Positions 28,715 through 38,280 are shown, numbered from the stretch's first letter. The stretch is DNA of 58,665 nt from Rhabdothermincola sediminis (GCF_014805525.1 NZ_JACFSZ010000020.1:1-58665), one strand, 5' to 3'. Notes: a model not told the origin generated them from the sequence alone. Translations and numbers: made by a program.

Positions 28715-29920
28715 TCAGCCGGCGGCCGGCAGCCACAACGCGAACGCCGCCCCCCGGCCGGGCTCGGAGGCCAGGCGGACCTGCCCGCCGTGAGCCTCGG
28801 CGACCTGGCGGACGATGGTGAGCCCGAGGCCGCTGTGACCCTCCTCGCGCCCGGCGCGCGGGTCGCCGCGCCAGAAGCGCTGGAACACCCGCTCATGGTC
28901 CTCCGGGGCGATCCCCGGGCCCTCGTCGCTGACCGCCATCCACACCCACGGGCCTTCCCTGCCGGCGGTCACCCGCACCGTCGAACCAGGCGGGCTCACC
29001 GCCAGCGCGTTCGCCAGCAGGTTCGCCAGCGCCTGCTGGAGCGCGAGGCGATCGCCATCCACCCACAGCCCGTCCGGGGCGGCGGAGGCGAGCCGCACCT
29101 CGCGCTCCGCGGCCAGCGCGTCGAACTCGCTCGCCGACGTCGCCACCACCTCGGCGAGGTCGAGCCGCTCGTGAGCGAGGGACAGGCTGCCCTGCCGGGC
29201 ATACACGAGCAGGTCGTCCACCAGCCGGGCCATCCGCTCGGTCGAGCGCTTCACCACCTCGGCGGTGCGGCGGAGATCCTCGGCGGTGGCATCCGGGTCC
29301 GAGAGCGTGACGTCGAGGTTGGTGCGGATCACCGCCAGCGGGTTGCGCAGCTCATGGGAAGCCTCGTGGATGAACTGGCGCTGGCTCTCGAAGGCCTGGT
29401 CGATGCGGGCCAGCATGTCGTCGAACGTGTCGGCGAGATGTTTCAGCTCGTCGTCGGGGCGATCGAGGTTGATGCGCCGGCTGAGATCGGTGGCCTGGAT
29501 CTCCTCGGCCACCGCGGTGATGTCGTCGATGGGCTTGAGTACCCGGCCGGCGACGATCCAGCCGATGGCCACGCTGGAGGCGAAGAGGATCAACAGCGTC
29601 CCGAACGAGTACTGCCGGAGCGTGGCCAAGGCCCGGGCGTTCGCCTCCCGTTCGATGTACAGGTAGCTGTCGACCTGTTCGATGGGGAACCGGAAGGCCC
29701 TTCCGTCCGCGGTGACCACCACGCCGTCACCGACCTTGCGGGTGATGGGCTGGTCATCCAGGGAGTGCGCCAGCCCCAGGTAGATGATCCCCACGACCAA
29801 GGCCGCGATGCCGAACAAGATCGTCGAGTAGACGAGGGCGATGCGGGTGCGGATGGATCCGAGCCAGCCGGGCAACCGCATCGCGGCGCGGGCGCGGCGT
29901 GGCAAGGAGGACGCGGTCAC
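28715..29920 (-). CDS. Two-component sensor histidine kinase
   Basis: A 401-aa membrane kinase. Two transmembrane helices (IALVYSTILFGIAALVVGII and FGTLLILFASSVAIGWIVAG) flank a short extracellular loop of about 70 residues. A HAMP segment follows (VLKPIDDITAVAEEIQ). The H box is FIHEASHELRNPLAVIRTN; the N box LANLLANALAVSPPG, G1 VSDEGPGI and G2 GHSGLGLTIV are all present. GTG 29920 overlaps the regulator stop as GTGA, so kinase and regulator are coupled. The N box reads ANALAVS where NALKYS-type sequence is usual. The signal is unknown. Confidence 0.93.
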   Translation of the reverse strand: MTASSLPRRARAAMRLPGWLGSIRTRIALVYSTILFGIAALVVGIIYLGLAHSLDDQPITRKVGDGVVVTADGRAFRFPIEQVDSYLYIEREANARALATLRQYSFGTLLILFASSVAIGWIVAGRVLKPIDDITAVAEEIQATDLSRRINLDRPDDELKHLADTFDDMLARIDQAFESQRQFIHEASHELRNPLAVIRTNLDVTLSDPDATAEDLRRTAEVVKRSTERMARLVDDLLVYARQGSLSLAHERLDLAEVVATSASEFDALAAEREVRLASAAPDGLWVDGDRLALQQALANLLANALAVSPPGSTVRVTAGREGPWVWMAVSDEGPGIAPEDHERVFQRFWRGDPRAGREEGHSGLGLTIVRQVAEAHGGQVRLASEPGRGAAFALWLPAAG

Positions 29921-30597
29921 GGCTCCGGCAGCCGGTAGCCGCGCCCGATGACCGTCTCGATCAGCGGCGGCTCGCCGCCGGCGGAGAGCTTCTTGCGCAG
30001 CGTGCCGACCGTGACCCGCACGGTGTTGGTGAACGGGTCGGCGTGCTCGTCCCACACGTGCTCGAGCAGCGTCTCCTGGGAGAGCACCTCGCCCGGGTGG
30101 AGCATGAAGTATCGCAGCAGCGAGAACTCCTTGGCGGTGAGGTCGAGCGTCCGGCCGGACCGGCTCGCCAGGTGCTTCGCCTCGTCGAGCTCGAGGTCAC
30201 CGACCCGGATGACCGCCGAGGTGGCGGGAGTGTCGCGCCGCAGCAGGGTGCGGACCCGGGCCGACAGCTCGGGGAACGCGAACGGCTTGACGAGGTAGTC
30301 GTCCGCGCCCAGATCCAGCCCGGCGACCCGGTCCTCCAGGCTGTCGCGGGCCGTGAGCATGAGGATCCGGGGCTGGGGGTCGAGGGTGGGGTCCTGGCGG
30401 ATCCGCCGGCAGAGCTCCCGACCGTCGAGGCCCGGCATGGTGATGTCCAGGCAGAGCAGGTCGTAGGCGTTCACGGTGGCCTTGTCGAGCGCCTCGGCGC
30501 CGTCGAACGCGACGTCCACGGCATAGCCCTCGCGGCGCAGCCCGCGGGCCACCGCCTCGGCCAGGTCGACCTCGTCGTCCACCACGAGCACGCGCAC
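29917..30597 (-). CDS. OmpR-family response regulator
   Basis: A 226-aa DNA-binding regulator partnered with the downstream kinase. The receiver has VVDDEVDLAEA, the phospho-acceptor Asp51 (LCLDITMPGLDG), TARDSLEDRVAGLDLGADDY and the KPF motif. The C-terminal winged helix has LDLTAKEFSLLRYFMLHPGEVLSQ and VRVTVGTLRKKL. GTG 30597 fits the usual VRVLVVDDE start. It is divergent from the MoxR operon, sharing a 166-base intergenic region that may hold both promoters. Confidence 0.94.
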   Translation of the reverse strand: MRVLVVDDEVDLAEAVARGLRREGYAVDVAFDGAEALDKATVNAYDLLCLDITMPGLDGRELCRRIRQDPTLDPQPRILMLTARDSLEDRVAGLDLGADDYLVKPFAFPELSARVRTLLRRDTPATSAVIRVGDLELDEAKHLASRSGRTLDLTAKEFSLLRYFMLHPGEVLSQETLLEHVWDEHADPFTNTVRVTVGTLRKKLSAGGEPPLIETVIGRGYRLPEP

Positions 30598-30763
30598 GCC
30601 GCGACCGTACCGTCGCCGCCCCTCCGACCGGTGGGCACCACGGTCGCAGCGGCGTCGCCCCCGCTTCACCGATGTCAGCGAGGGATGGGTCCTTTATCTT
30701 GAGCTTCGGCCCGTCGTGCTCCACTCCGGCACGGCCAGATCCGCACGAGAGGGGTTCCCCACC

Positions 30764-31900
30764 ATGGACGATCCGACGACCGGACCGGCGCCCGGCGTGC
30801 CGCCTGTGGCACCGGGGGCCGCGCCAGCCGCCTCCCCCACCGGAGGGGTGGATCCGGCGTTGGTCGAGCAGGCGATCTTCGAGCTGAAGAAGGTGATCGT
30901 GGGCCAGGACCGGGCCATCGAGCGGCTCTTCGTGTGCCTGCTCGCCGGTGGCCACTGCCTGCTCGAGGGGGTGCCCGGCCTGGCCAAGACCCTGGCGGTG
31001 GAGACCCTCGCCACCGTCGTGGGCGGGACCTTCACCCGCCTGCAGTTCACCCCCGACCTGCTCCCCGCGGACATCGTCGGCACCCGCATCTACCGGACCT
31101 CCGACGAGCAGTTCGACATCGAGTGGGGTCCGATCTTCGCCAATTTCGTGCTCGCTGACGAGATCAACCGAGCGCCGGCGAAGGTGCAGAGCGCGCTGCT
31201 GGAGGTGATGGCCGAGCACCAGGTGTCCGTCGGCGGGGTCACCCGGGAGGTGCCCGAGCCGTTCCTGGTGCTGGCCACCCAGAACCCGATCGAATCCGAG
31301 GGTGTCTACCCGCTCCCGGAGGCCCAGCGCGACCGGTTCCTGATGAAAGTGGTGATCGGCTATCCCTCACCGGCCGAGGAGCTCGAGATCGTGCACCGGA
31401 TGGGGGTTCACCCACCGCGAGCCACCCAGGTGCTCACCCTCGAGCAGCTCCGGGCCCTGCAGGGCGCCGCGGGCGAGGTCTACGTCGACCACGGGGTGGT
31501 CGACTACGCGGTGAACCTGGTGCTCGCCACCCGCACACCGGCCACGTTCGGCCTGCCCGAGCTGGCCGAGCTGGTCTCCTACGGCGCGAGCCCCCGGGCG
31601 AGCCTTGGGCTGGTCGCCGGAGCCCGAGCGCTGGCGCTGCTCCGTGGTCGCAGCTACGCGCTGCCCCAGGACGTGTTCGACGTGGCCCCCGACGTGCTCC
31701 GCCACCGGCTGGTCCTGAGCTACGAGGCGCTGGCGCAGGGGGTCGGGGTGGAGCACATCCTGGCCCGCCTGCTCAGCACCATCCCCGCCCCCCGGATCGC
31801 TCCCTCGCAGGAGGCGGCGCCCCCGCCGGCGTGGCCCGAGCCCGCTGCTGCCACCCAGCCCTTCCCCAGCCCGCCTGGCTGGCCGCAGGCCGCCTCGTGA
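30764..31900 (+). CDS. MoxR-family AAA+ ATPase
   Basis: A 378-aa chaperone-like ATPase. After a Pro/Ala-rich tail of 30 residues it has Walker A in LLEGVPGLAKTLAVETLA, Walker B in FVLADEINRAPAKVQSALLEVMAE, sensor 1 LATQNPIESEGVYPLPEAQRDRF and the helical lid. ATG 30764 has AGAGGGG upstream. It overlaps the DUF58 gene, giving the classical MoxR-DUF58-VWA operon, in which the ATPase is thought to act on metal-ion or complex assembly through the VWA partner. The C-terminus is Pro/Ala-rich. Confidence 0.93.
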   Translation: MDDPTTGPAPGVPPVAPGAAPAASPTGGVDPALVEQAIFELKKVIVGQDRAIERLFVCLLAGGHCLLEGVPGLAKTLAVETLATVVGGTFTRLQFTPDLLPADIVGTRIYRTSDEQFDIEWGPIFANFVLADEINRAPAKVQSALLEVMAEHQVSVGGVTREVPEPFLVLATQNPIESEGVYPLPEAQRDRFLMKVVIGYPSPAEELEIVHRMGVHPPRATQVLTLEQLRALQGAAGEVYVDHGVVDYAVNLVLATRTPATFGLPELAELVSYGASPRASLGLVAGARALALLRGRSYALPQDVFDVAPDVLRHRLVLSYEALAQGVGVEHILARLLSTIPAPRIAPSQEAAPPPAWPEPAAATQPFPSPPGWPQAAS

Positions 31901-32862
31901 CGGCCATGACCGCGAACCGCGAGTTGCGCGGGGTCCTGAACCGCCCGCCCAGCCTGGCGACCAGCCCGAGCGCAGAGGTGCTCCGGCGCCTGGAGCTGAC
32001 CATCACCCGCCGGCTCGACGGCATCCTGCAAGGCGACTACCGGGGCCTGGTCCCGGGGCACGGCTCGGATCTGGGTGAGACCCGCGAGTACCAGCCCGGT
32101 GACGACGTGCGGCGCATGGACTGGAACGTGACCGCCCGGCTGCGCACACCGCACATTCGCCAGACCATCGCCGACCGGGAGCTCGAGACCTGGGTACTGA
32201 CCGACCTCACGGCCAGCCTGGGATTCGGCACCGCCGAGTGCGAGAAGCGTGACCTGGCGGTCGCCGTCGTGGCCGCGGTCGGCTTCCTCACCGCCCGGGG
32301 CGGCAACCGGGTGGGGGCGGTGACGATGGAAGCCGGCCACTTGGCCACCATCCCGGCCCGGTCGGGCCGGGTGAACCTGCAGGCGCTGCTGCACCGGGTG
32401 GTCGAGGCGGCGCGGGAGGAGCGGACTGGGACGGCCGACCTGGAGGCGGCGATCCGGCGGGTGGGGGCCACGATGCGCCGGCGGGGCCTGGCAGTGATCG
32501 TGTCGGACTTCCTCGATCGCAGCCCCTGGGAGCGGCCGCTGCGGGCGCTGGCCGCGCACCACGAGGTGCTGGCGGTGGAGGTGGTGGATCCCCGGGAGCT
32601 CGAGCTGCCCGACATCGGGGTGGTGCGCCTGGTCGACCCCGAGTCCGGTGCGCAGCTCGAGGTGCAGACCGCCAACGCCAAGCTGCGCCAGCGCTATGCG
32701 GCCCGGGCGGCCGAGCAGCGAGCCGAGATCGCCCGCCGGATCCGGGCCGCGGGCGCGGACCACCTGGTGCTGCGCACCGACCGGGACTGGCTGGTGGATC
32801 TGGTGCAGTTCGTGGCCCGGCGACGGGAACGGATCGACGCGTTGACGAGGGTACGGCCGTGA
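31897..32862 (+). CDS. DUF58 domain protein
   Basis: A 321-aa protein of the DUF58 family, which carries a degenerate VWA-like fold. The family signature GLVPGHGSDLGETREYQPGDDVRRMDWNVTAR is complete, followed by the DLTASLGFGTAE segment. The GTG start at 31897 overlaps the MoxR stop (GTGA); ATG 31906 is the alternative. It overlaps the next gene by four bases. It is probably cytoplasmic and works with the flanking ATPase and membrane VWA protein. Confidence 0.92.
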   Translation: MTAMTANRELRGVLNRPPSLATSPSAEVLRRLELTITRRLDGILQGDYRGLVPGHGSDLGETREYQPGDDVRRMDWNVTARLRTPHIRQTIADRELETWVLTDLTASLGFGTAECEKRDLAVAVVAAVGFLTARGGNRVGAVTMEAGHLATIPARSGRVNLQALLHRVVEAAREERTGTADLEAAIRRVGATMRRRGLAVIVSDFLDRSPWERPLRALAAHHEVLAVEVVDPRELELPDIGVVRLVDPESGAQLEVQTANAKLRQRYAARAAEQRAEIARRIRAAGADHLVLRTDRDWLVDLVQFVARRRERIDALTRVRP

Positions 32863-33812
32863 CGTTCCTGGAACCGCAGCGGCTCTGGCTCCTGCTCGGC
32901 GTCGCCGCGCTGGTGGGGGGCTACGTGGCACTGCAATGGCGGCGCCGGGCCTACACGGTGAAGTTCACCAACCTCGACCTACTGGCCTCGGTGGCACCGA
33001 GACGCCCCGGCTGGCGGCGGCACCTCCCCGCCGTGGGCTACCTGCTGGCGGCTGCAGCCCTGGTGCTGGCGCTGGCCCAACCCTCACGGGAGGAGCGGGT
33101 GCCGAGGGAGCGGGCCACGATCGTCATGGCCATCGACGTGTCACTGTCGATGCAAGCCACCGACGTCGCCCCCACCCGCATCGAGGCAGCGAAGGACGCG
33201 GCGAAGGTGTTCCTCGACATCCTGCCGCCGAAGATCAACGTGGGGCTGGTGGCCTTCAACGGCAACGCGTCGCTCAAGGTGCCGCCCACCACCGATCGCG
33301 ACCGGGTGAAGGCCGCGATCGACGACCTGGAGCTGGGTGAGCGCACCGCGATCGGGGAGGCGATCTTCACCAGCCTGGACGCGCTCCGCCAGGTGCCTCC
33401 CGACGACGAGGGCACGCAACCACCGGCGCGCATCGTGCTGATGTCGGACGGCACGACGACCGACGGCCGTTCCAACGAGATGGCCGCGGAAGCCGCCCGG
33501 CAGGCGGGCGTGCCGGTGTCGACCATCGCCTTCGGCACCGACCGGGGCACCATCACGGTCCCCGAGGAACCACTGCCCATCCGGGTGCCGGTGGACCGGC
33601 CCGCGCTGCGGGCCATCGCGGACGCCACCGGCGGCAAGTTCTACAGCGCGGGCAGCGAGCAGCAACTCACCGAGGTGTACGAGAACATCGGGTCGTCGGT
33701 GGGCTACGTCACCGAGCCTCGGGAGATCACCACCTGGTTCGTGGCCGGGGCACTGGTACTGCTGGCGATCACCGGAGCCATGTCGCTGGTGTGGTTCAGC
33801 CGCCTGCCCTGA
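32859..33812 (+). CDS. Membrane VWA-domain protein (BatA-like)
   Basis: A 317-aa protein with N-terminal helices (LWLLLGVAALVGGYVAL; LPAVGYLLAAAALVLALAQ), a von Willebrand A domain and a C-terminal helix (VAGALVLLAITGAMSLVWF). The metal-ion site is intact: DVSLSM (Asp93, Ser95, Ser97), with the later Thr in ERTAIGEAI and Asp in VLMSDGTTTDG. It follows DUF58 with a 4-base overlap and completes the MoxR-DUF58-BatA unit. It converges on smc, 25 bases away, with no obvious terminator between. Confidence 0.92.
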   Translation: MTFLEPQRLWLLLGVAALVGGYVALQWRRRAYTVKFTNLDLLASVAPRRPGWRRHLPAVGYLLAAAALVLALAQPSREERVPRERATIVMAIDVSLSMQATDVAPTRIEAAKDAAKVFLDILPPKINVGLVAFNGNASLKVPPTTDRDRVKAAIDDLELGERTAIGEAIFTSLDALRQVPPDDEGTQPPARIVLMSDGTTTDGRSNEMAAEAARQAGVPVSTIAFGTDRGTITVPEEPLPIRVPVDRPALRAIADATGGKFYSAGSEQQLTEVYENIGSSVGYVTEPREITTWFVAGALVLLAITGAMSLVWFSRLP

Positions 33813-33837
33813 CCCTGGCGCAGGCTGGCGGGGGATA

Positions 33838-36800
33838 TCACGCGCCGGCGGCCACCTTCTCGGACACCACTCGGCTCGACCCTCCCGGTTGCATGGTGAC
33901 CCCATAGAGGCAGTCGGCGGCCTCCATGGTGCGCTTCTGGTGGCTGACGATGATCAGCTGCGCTTCGCGGCGAAACTCGTCGACCAGCCCGAGGAAGCGG
34001 TGCAGGTTGATGTCGTCGAGCGCGGCTTCCACCTCGTCCATGACGTAGAAGGGCGAGGGGCGGCTGCGGAACACCGCGAACAGGAACGCCAGCGCGGTGA
34101 GAGATCGCTCGCCACCCGAGAGCAGCGAGAGCTTCTTCACGTTCTTGCCGGATGGCTTGGCCTCCACCTCGATGCCGGTGGCGAGCAGGTTCTCCGGGTC
34201 GGTGAGCCGCAGACGGCCGGTGCCACCGGGGAACAGGGTGGCGAAGAGCTGCTCGAAGTTGGCGGCCACGTCCGCGAACGCGGCGGCGAACACGTTGACG
34301 ATCTCACCGTCGATGGCCTTGATGATCTTGGCCAGCTCACGGCGTGACTCCTTCACGTCGTCGAGCTGGTCCTGGAGGAACTGGTGGCGCTCCTGGAGGG
34401 CCTCGTACTCCTGCAGCGCCAGCGGGTTGATCGGGCCCATGATGCGCAGCTCGCGCTCGAGCTCCCGGATCCGGGCCGCGGGGGTGACACCCTCGGGCAG
34501 CGGCGGGCAGGCGGCCTCGATGGCCACGGCTGGCTCGGTGTCGAGGTCGCGACGCAGCGCCTCGACGGCGGTCTCGATGCGCAAGCGGGTCTCGGCCTCG
34601 TCGATCTCCAACCGTTGCAGCCGCTCCCGCAGCTCAGCCAACTCGGTCTCGGCCCCGGCTCGGTCCCGGCGGAGCCCGTCGAGCTCGGCGGCCACGGCCC
34701 GAGCGGCTTCGCTCTGGCGGCGCCGCCGCTCGCGCAGCTCCTGCAGGACGGTCTCGATCCCGGCGCTGCGCTCAGTGACGAACGCGGCCAGTCGATCGGT
34801 GGCGAGCTGGCGGGCATCGAGCTCGGCCCGCCGCTGTGCGGCCTGCTCACGCTCGGCCGCCGCACCCTGGAGGCGCTGCTCGACCTCGGCCAGGCGCCGG
34901 TCGAGGAACTGCCGGCGCTCGCTGGTGGCCGCGGCCCGCACGTCCAGGTCGGCGCGCATCGCCCCCACCTCGGCGGCACGCTCCTCCAGGCGGCTGCGAG
35001 CCTCTCCCATGCGCCGGCCGGCGTCGGCGTAGGCCTGCTCGTCGGCCTCCAGCGCAGGCAGGAGCCGTTCGAGCTCGCCGATCCGGGCCCGCTCCCGATC
35101 CAGCCGCTCGTCGAGCTCGGACAGGTGGGCTCGCAGAGCGTCGGACTCGGTGGCGGCATCACGTCGGTCGGTCTCCACCCGCTGCAAGCCGTCGGCCGCA
35201 GCGCTGAGCCGACCGTCGTTGTCGTCCAGCGACCGGGACAGCTCGGCTTCGACCCGACGGGCCTCCTCGAGCGCGTGGCGTGCGGCGGCCAGGGCCACGG
35301 TGGCCTGCTCGACGGCCAGCGTTGCCTGCTCGGCCCGCCGCCGGGCGTCCTCCAGCGCGGCGCCGGTGGCGCCGGCTCCGGCGCTGCCGATGCGCCAGCC
35401 CGTCTCCCCGAAGCGATCCCCGTCGGCGGTGACGACGATCGCCTCCGGGTGGGCGAGGGCCACGTCGACCGCTTCCGCCCAGCCACCGTCGACCACCATC
35501 GCAGCGCCGATCAACGTGTCGAGCAGGCGGTCGACCTCGACCCGGGCACCGCGAACGTGACGGCGGAGCGGCTCACCGACCGCTGGAGCCCGGCGGACCG
35601 GGCGATCGGCGCCGAGGGCCAGCACCGCCCCGGTGAGCGCTTCACCGTGGAGCGCGTGCAGGGCCTGGCGGGCGGTGACCGGGCTGTCGACCACCACCGC
35701 GGCGAGCGCGTCGCCGGCGGCCGCTTCGAACGCCGCCTCCCAGCCGGGGTCGACCTCCACGACGTCGAGAAGGGTGCCGATCACGCCGTCGATGCCGGCG
35801 AGGCGCTCGGCACCGGCCTTGGAGCGGGCTTCATCGAGGGCGAGCGCCAGCGCCTCGGCTCGGGCCTGCCAGGCGTGCAGCTCACTCTCGGCGTCCCGCC
35901 GGGCATCCTCGGCGGCCGCGACGCTCGCTTCACGCTCGATGCGGGCCCGCTCGGCCCCGTCGAGCGACTCGACCAGCGGCAGCTCGGCCTGCTCGGCGCC
36001 GGCCAGCTCGGCCCGCAGCCGCTCGGCCTCGGCCTCGAGGCGCTCCTGCTTGTCGTCGAGGGCGGCGAGCCGGGCTCGGACCCGGGCGTGGTCGGCCTCG
36101 GCCCGCTCGACCGCGGCACGCAACGCCGCCAGCTCCCCGCGCACCTCGGCCGCCTGCCCGCTCGGGGCGGGCACGCCGTCGCCCCACTCCTGCTCGAATG
36201 CGGCCCGCTCGGCCGCGAGCGCCGCCTCGGCCTCGGCCAGCGCTGCCAGTTGCGGCGCGGTGGCCGCGGCTTCGGCCTCCACCTGCTCGAGCTCGGCCCG
36301 GAGGCGGGCCGACTCGGCCTCGAGGGTGGCGATCACCCCTTGGTCGATCGACGCGTTGCGTTCCCGATCGAGGTTCCGCCGGCGTTCGGCCAGCAGCGTG
36401 CTCAGACCCCGGGCGCGCTCGTAGAGGGACTCGAACTGGGCCAAGGAGTCGCCGAGGTCGTCGCCGCCCATGGCCGACAGCCGGGCTTCGGTGGCCATCA
36501 CCTCGGTGTCGAGGGCGGCGAGCCGGGACTTGAGGTCGCGCTCAGAGGCGGCGAGCTCGCTGCGCTGGGCGGCGGTGGCCTCCAGGCGGTTCTCGAGCGA
36601 GTCGAGCTCCCGGCCGGCGGTGAAGATGCGCAGGGCGGTGAGCTCGGCCACCACGTCGCCGTGCTTGCGGGCGGCCTCGGCCTGGCGCTCGAGCGGTCGG
36701 AGCTGGCGTCGGACCTCGCGCAGCAGGTCCTGGAGGCGTAGCAGGTTGCCCTCGGTGGCGGCCAGCCGGCGCTCGGACTTCTCCTTGCGCTTGCGGTACT

Positions 36801-37305
36801 TGAGGACCCCCGCGGCCTCTTCGATGATGAGCCGCCGGTCCTCGGGCCGGGCGTTGAGCACCGCGTCGATCTGGCCCTGGCCGATGATGACGTGCTGCTG
36901 GCGGCCCACCCCGCTGTCGGAGAGCAGCTCCTGGATGTCGAGCAGCCGACAGGGGACGCCGTTGAGGGCGTACTCGCTGTCTCCCGACCGGAACAGCGTG
37001 CGGGTGATGGTCACCTCGCTGAACTCGATCGGCAGGACCCCCGAGCTGTTGTCGATGGTGAGGGACACCTCGGCCCGACCGAGCGCGGCCCGCTTCGCGG
37101 TGCCGGCGAAGATGACGTCGTCCATCTTCTGGGAGCGCACCGCGCTCGGGGCCTGGGCGCCCAGCACCCAGGCGATGGCGTCGACCACGTTGGACTTGCC
37201 GCTGCCGTTGGGGCCGACGACCACGGTGACGCCGGGCTCGAGCTCGAGCGTGGTCGATTCGGCGAAGGACTTGAACCCCTTCAACGTCAGGGATCTCAGG
37301 TACAC
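33838..37305 (-). CDS. smc: Chromosome segregation protein SMC
   Basis: A 1155-aa condensin ATPase that compacts and segregates the chromosome. The N-terminal head has Walker A GPNGSGKSN (about residues 31-39) in the FKSFAESTTLELEPGVTVVVG context and GQGQIDAVL; a long coiled coil follows, then a hinge around residues 510-650 (GVIGTLLDVVEVDPGWEAAFEAA), a second coiled coil, and the C-terminal head with signature KKLSLLSGGERSLTALAFLFA and Walker B FYVMDEVEAALDD. The GTG start has CGGAG upstream. Long antisense frames over it are shadows of its high GC. Confidence 0.97.
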   Translation of the reverse strand: MYLRSLTLKGFKSFAESTTLELEPGVTVVVGPNGSGKSNVVDAIAWVLGAQAPSAVRSQKMDDVIFAGTAKRAALGRAEVSLTIDNSSGVLPIEFSEVTITRTLFRSGDSEYALNGVPCRLLDIQELLSDSGVGRQQHVIIGQGQIDAVLNARPEDRRLIIEEAAGVLKYRKRKEKSERRLAATEGNLLRLQDLLREVRRQLRPLERQAEAARKHGDVVAELTALRIFTAGRELDSLENRLEATAAQRSELAASERDLKSRLAALDTEVMATEARLSAMGGDDLGDSLAQFESLYERARGLSTLLAERRRNLDRERNASIDQGVIATLEAESARLRAELEQVEAEAAATAPQLAALAEAEAALAAERAAFEQEWGDGVPAPSGQAAEVRGELAALRAAVERAEADHARVRARLAALDDKQERLEAEAERLRAELAGAEQAELPLVESLDGAERARIEREASVAAAEDARRDAESELHAWQARAEALALALDEARSKAGAERLAGIDGVIGTLLDVVEVDPGWEAAFEAAAGDALAAVVVDSPVTARQALHALHGEALTGAVLALGADRPVRRAPAVGEPLRRHVRGARVEVDRLLDTLIGAAMVVDGGWAEAVDVALAHPEAIVVTADGDRFGETGWRIGSAGAGATGAALEDARRRAEQATLAVEQATVALAAARHALEEARRVEAELSRSLDDNDGRLSAAADGLQRVETDRRDAATESDALRAHLSELDERLDRERARIGELERLLPALEADEQAYADAGRRMGEARSRLEERAAEVGAMRADLDVRAAATSERRQFLDRRLAEVEQRLQGAAAEREQAAQRRAELDARQLATDRLAAFVTERSAGIETVLQELRERRRRQSEAARAVAAELDGLRRDRAGAETELAELRERLQRLEIDEAETRLRIETAVEALRRDLDTEPAVAIEAACPPLPEGVTPAARIRELERELRIMGPINPLALQEYEALQERHQFLQDQLDDVKESRRELAKIIKAIDGEIVNVFAAAFADVAANFEQLFATLFPGGTGRLRLTDPENLLATGIEVEAKPSGKNVKKLSLLSGGERSLTALAFLFAVFRSRPSPFYVMDEVEAALDDINLHRFLGLVDEFRREAQLIIVSHQKRTMEAADCLYGVTMQPGGSSRVVSEKVAAGA

Positions 37306-37832
37306 GGCGACTCCGGTGCTGTCCGTCCGGGCCGGACCCCGGCGGGCCCGACCTCCCCAAGGCGCGACCCTACCGGGTGGCCTCCCGCCGGCCGTTCATC
37401 CCCCAGCCCTGCCGGAGGGTGCAGCCGATGCCCTGGGCTACGGGGGCCTCGGCCGATCCGCTGCCGTCGGCGCCCCGCCTGGCCTGCCAGCCGTGCTCGT
37501 GGAGCAGGGCGTGGCGGCTCGCCGGGGGAACGTCTGCTCCTTCGTGATCACTCAAGGCGTAATCGGCGCGACCTCCGGCATCGCCGACGGCGCGACGGCG
37601 TGATTGGCCTCGTTCGTTGCCACGCTGTTCGCGCCGGGGTTGCTCACCCGCGGTGATGAGTCCAGCGGAATCATCGACGTGACCCACCTCGGCCTTACGA
37701 CGCCGACGGGAGTGCTGCCCGGTGGCTACCCGTGCGTGCCGGGGGGTGGCCGCCGCTGGTCGCCGTGAGTGGTGCAACTCGGTCGAGTCGCACCGAGCCT
37801 GTCGCGGCTCGAGTCGCTAGTCGGTGCGTGGG
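37306..37832. other. 527-bp region without a recognisable intact gene
   Basis: Between smc and the FmdB-type gene no complete gene is convincing. One plus-strand frame reads coherently around an in-frame TGA at 37601-37603: before it VCSFVITQGVIGATSGIADG, after it SFVATLFAPGLLTRGDESSG and more, ending at TGA near 37768. This could be a decayed exported-protein gene, but I cannot name a family. Near the right end GGTGCAACTCG (37771-37781) pairs with CGAGTCGCACC (37784-37794), a near-perfect hairpin that may end transcription from the FmdB gene. Confidence 0.4.
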
Positions 37833-38045
37833 TCAGCCGAGGTAGCACGCGCAGGACCCACCGCAGGGCGCGGGCGGTGCCGCGGGCGGGCTGGCGGTGG
37901 CGCTGGCCGCGCTGAACACCGACAGCAGCCGCTTGGCGCCGGGATGACCCGACGGGCAGGTCGCCACGTCCGCCGACTCGCTCATCGGTCGGCGTTGCTC
38001 GAAGGTCGCGTCGCACACGTTGCAGCGGTACTCGTAGCGAGGCAT
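37833..38045 (-). CDS. FmdB-type zinc-ribbon protein
   Basis: A 70-aa small protein with the FmdB/CxxC zinc-ribbon start MPRYEYRCNVCDATFEQRRPMSE and the second Cys pair position VATCPSGHPGAKRLLSVFS. The tail ends in CGGSCACYLG, a Cys-rich end seen in many family members. The function is unknown; regulator-like or metal-handling roles have been suggested. The start is ATG 38045; the longer frame upstream is not supported. Confidence 0.88.
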   Translation of the reverse strand: MPRYEYRCNVCDATFEQRRPMSESADVATCPSGHPGAKRLLSVFSAASATASPPAAPPAPCGGSCACYLG

Positions 38046-38101
38046 GCCGCCAAGGGTACTGGCCGGCCCTCGGGGGTAGGGGTGAGCCCCGCTCGTTCCG
38101 C

Positions 38102-38257
38102 TCAACCGTCACCGTGGGGGTGGCGGACCATGCCTGCGAGCGCATCCCGCACCTCGCTCCGCTCGCGCAGCTCTCGACCCCATTCGATGCGAACACGCTC
38201 GTCGCGCCCATCGACGCTAGCGAGCAGGTCGAAGCCCACCCGATCGACACCGACCAT
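38102..38257 (-). pseudogene. C-terminal half of a DUF2470 (heme-utilisation-associated) gene
   Basis: A 51-codon frame reads MVGVDRVGFDLLASVDGRDE and then RVRIEWGRELRERSEVRDAL before its stop. This matches the second half of DUF2470 proteins, normally about 75-85 aa or fused to HugZ-like heme enzymes, in which MxGVDRxGFDL follows an N-terminal HMNxDH segment. That first half is absent: an in-frame TAA lies 11 codons upstream of the ATG and the sequence there is the heme-oxygenase promoter. I read it as a remnant left by a deletion, though a short functional form cannot be excluded. Confidence 0.6.
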
Positions 38258-38280
38258 GGTCGCGGTCGTCGCTCGAGGAA

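Noticed and set aside
34384-36741. A 785-codon plus-strand frame inside smc
   Set aside because: It is antisense to the smc coiled-coil region, has no recognisable domain and is a usual artefact of high GC third-position bias.
37306-37832. A structured RNA gene upstream of smc
   Set aside because: Apart from one near-perfect hairpin at 37771-37794, I see no tRNA, SRP RNA, tmRNA or RNase P features.
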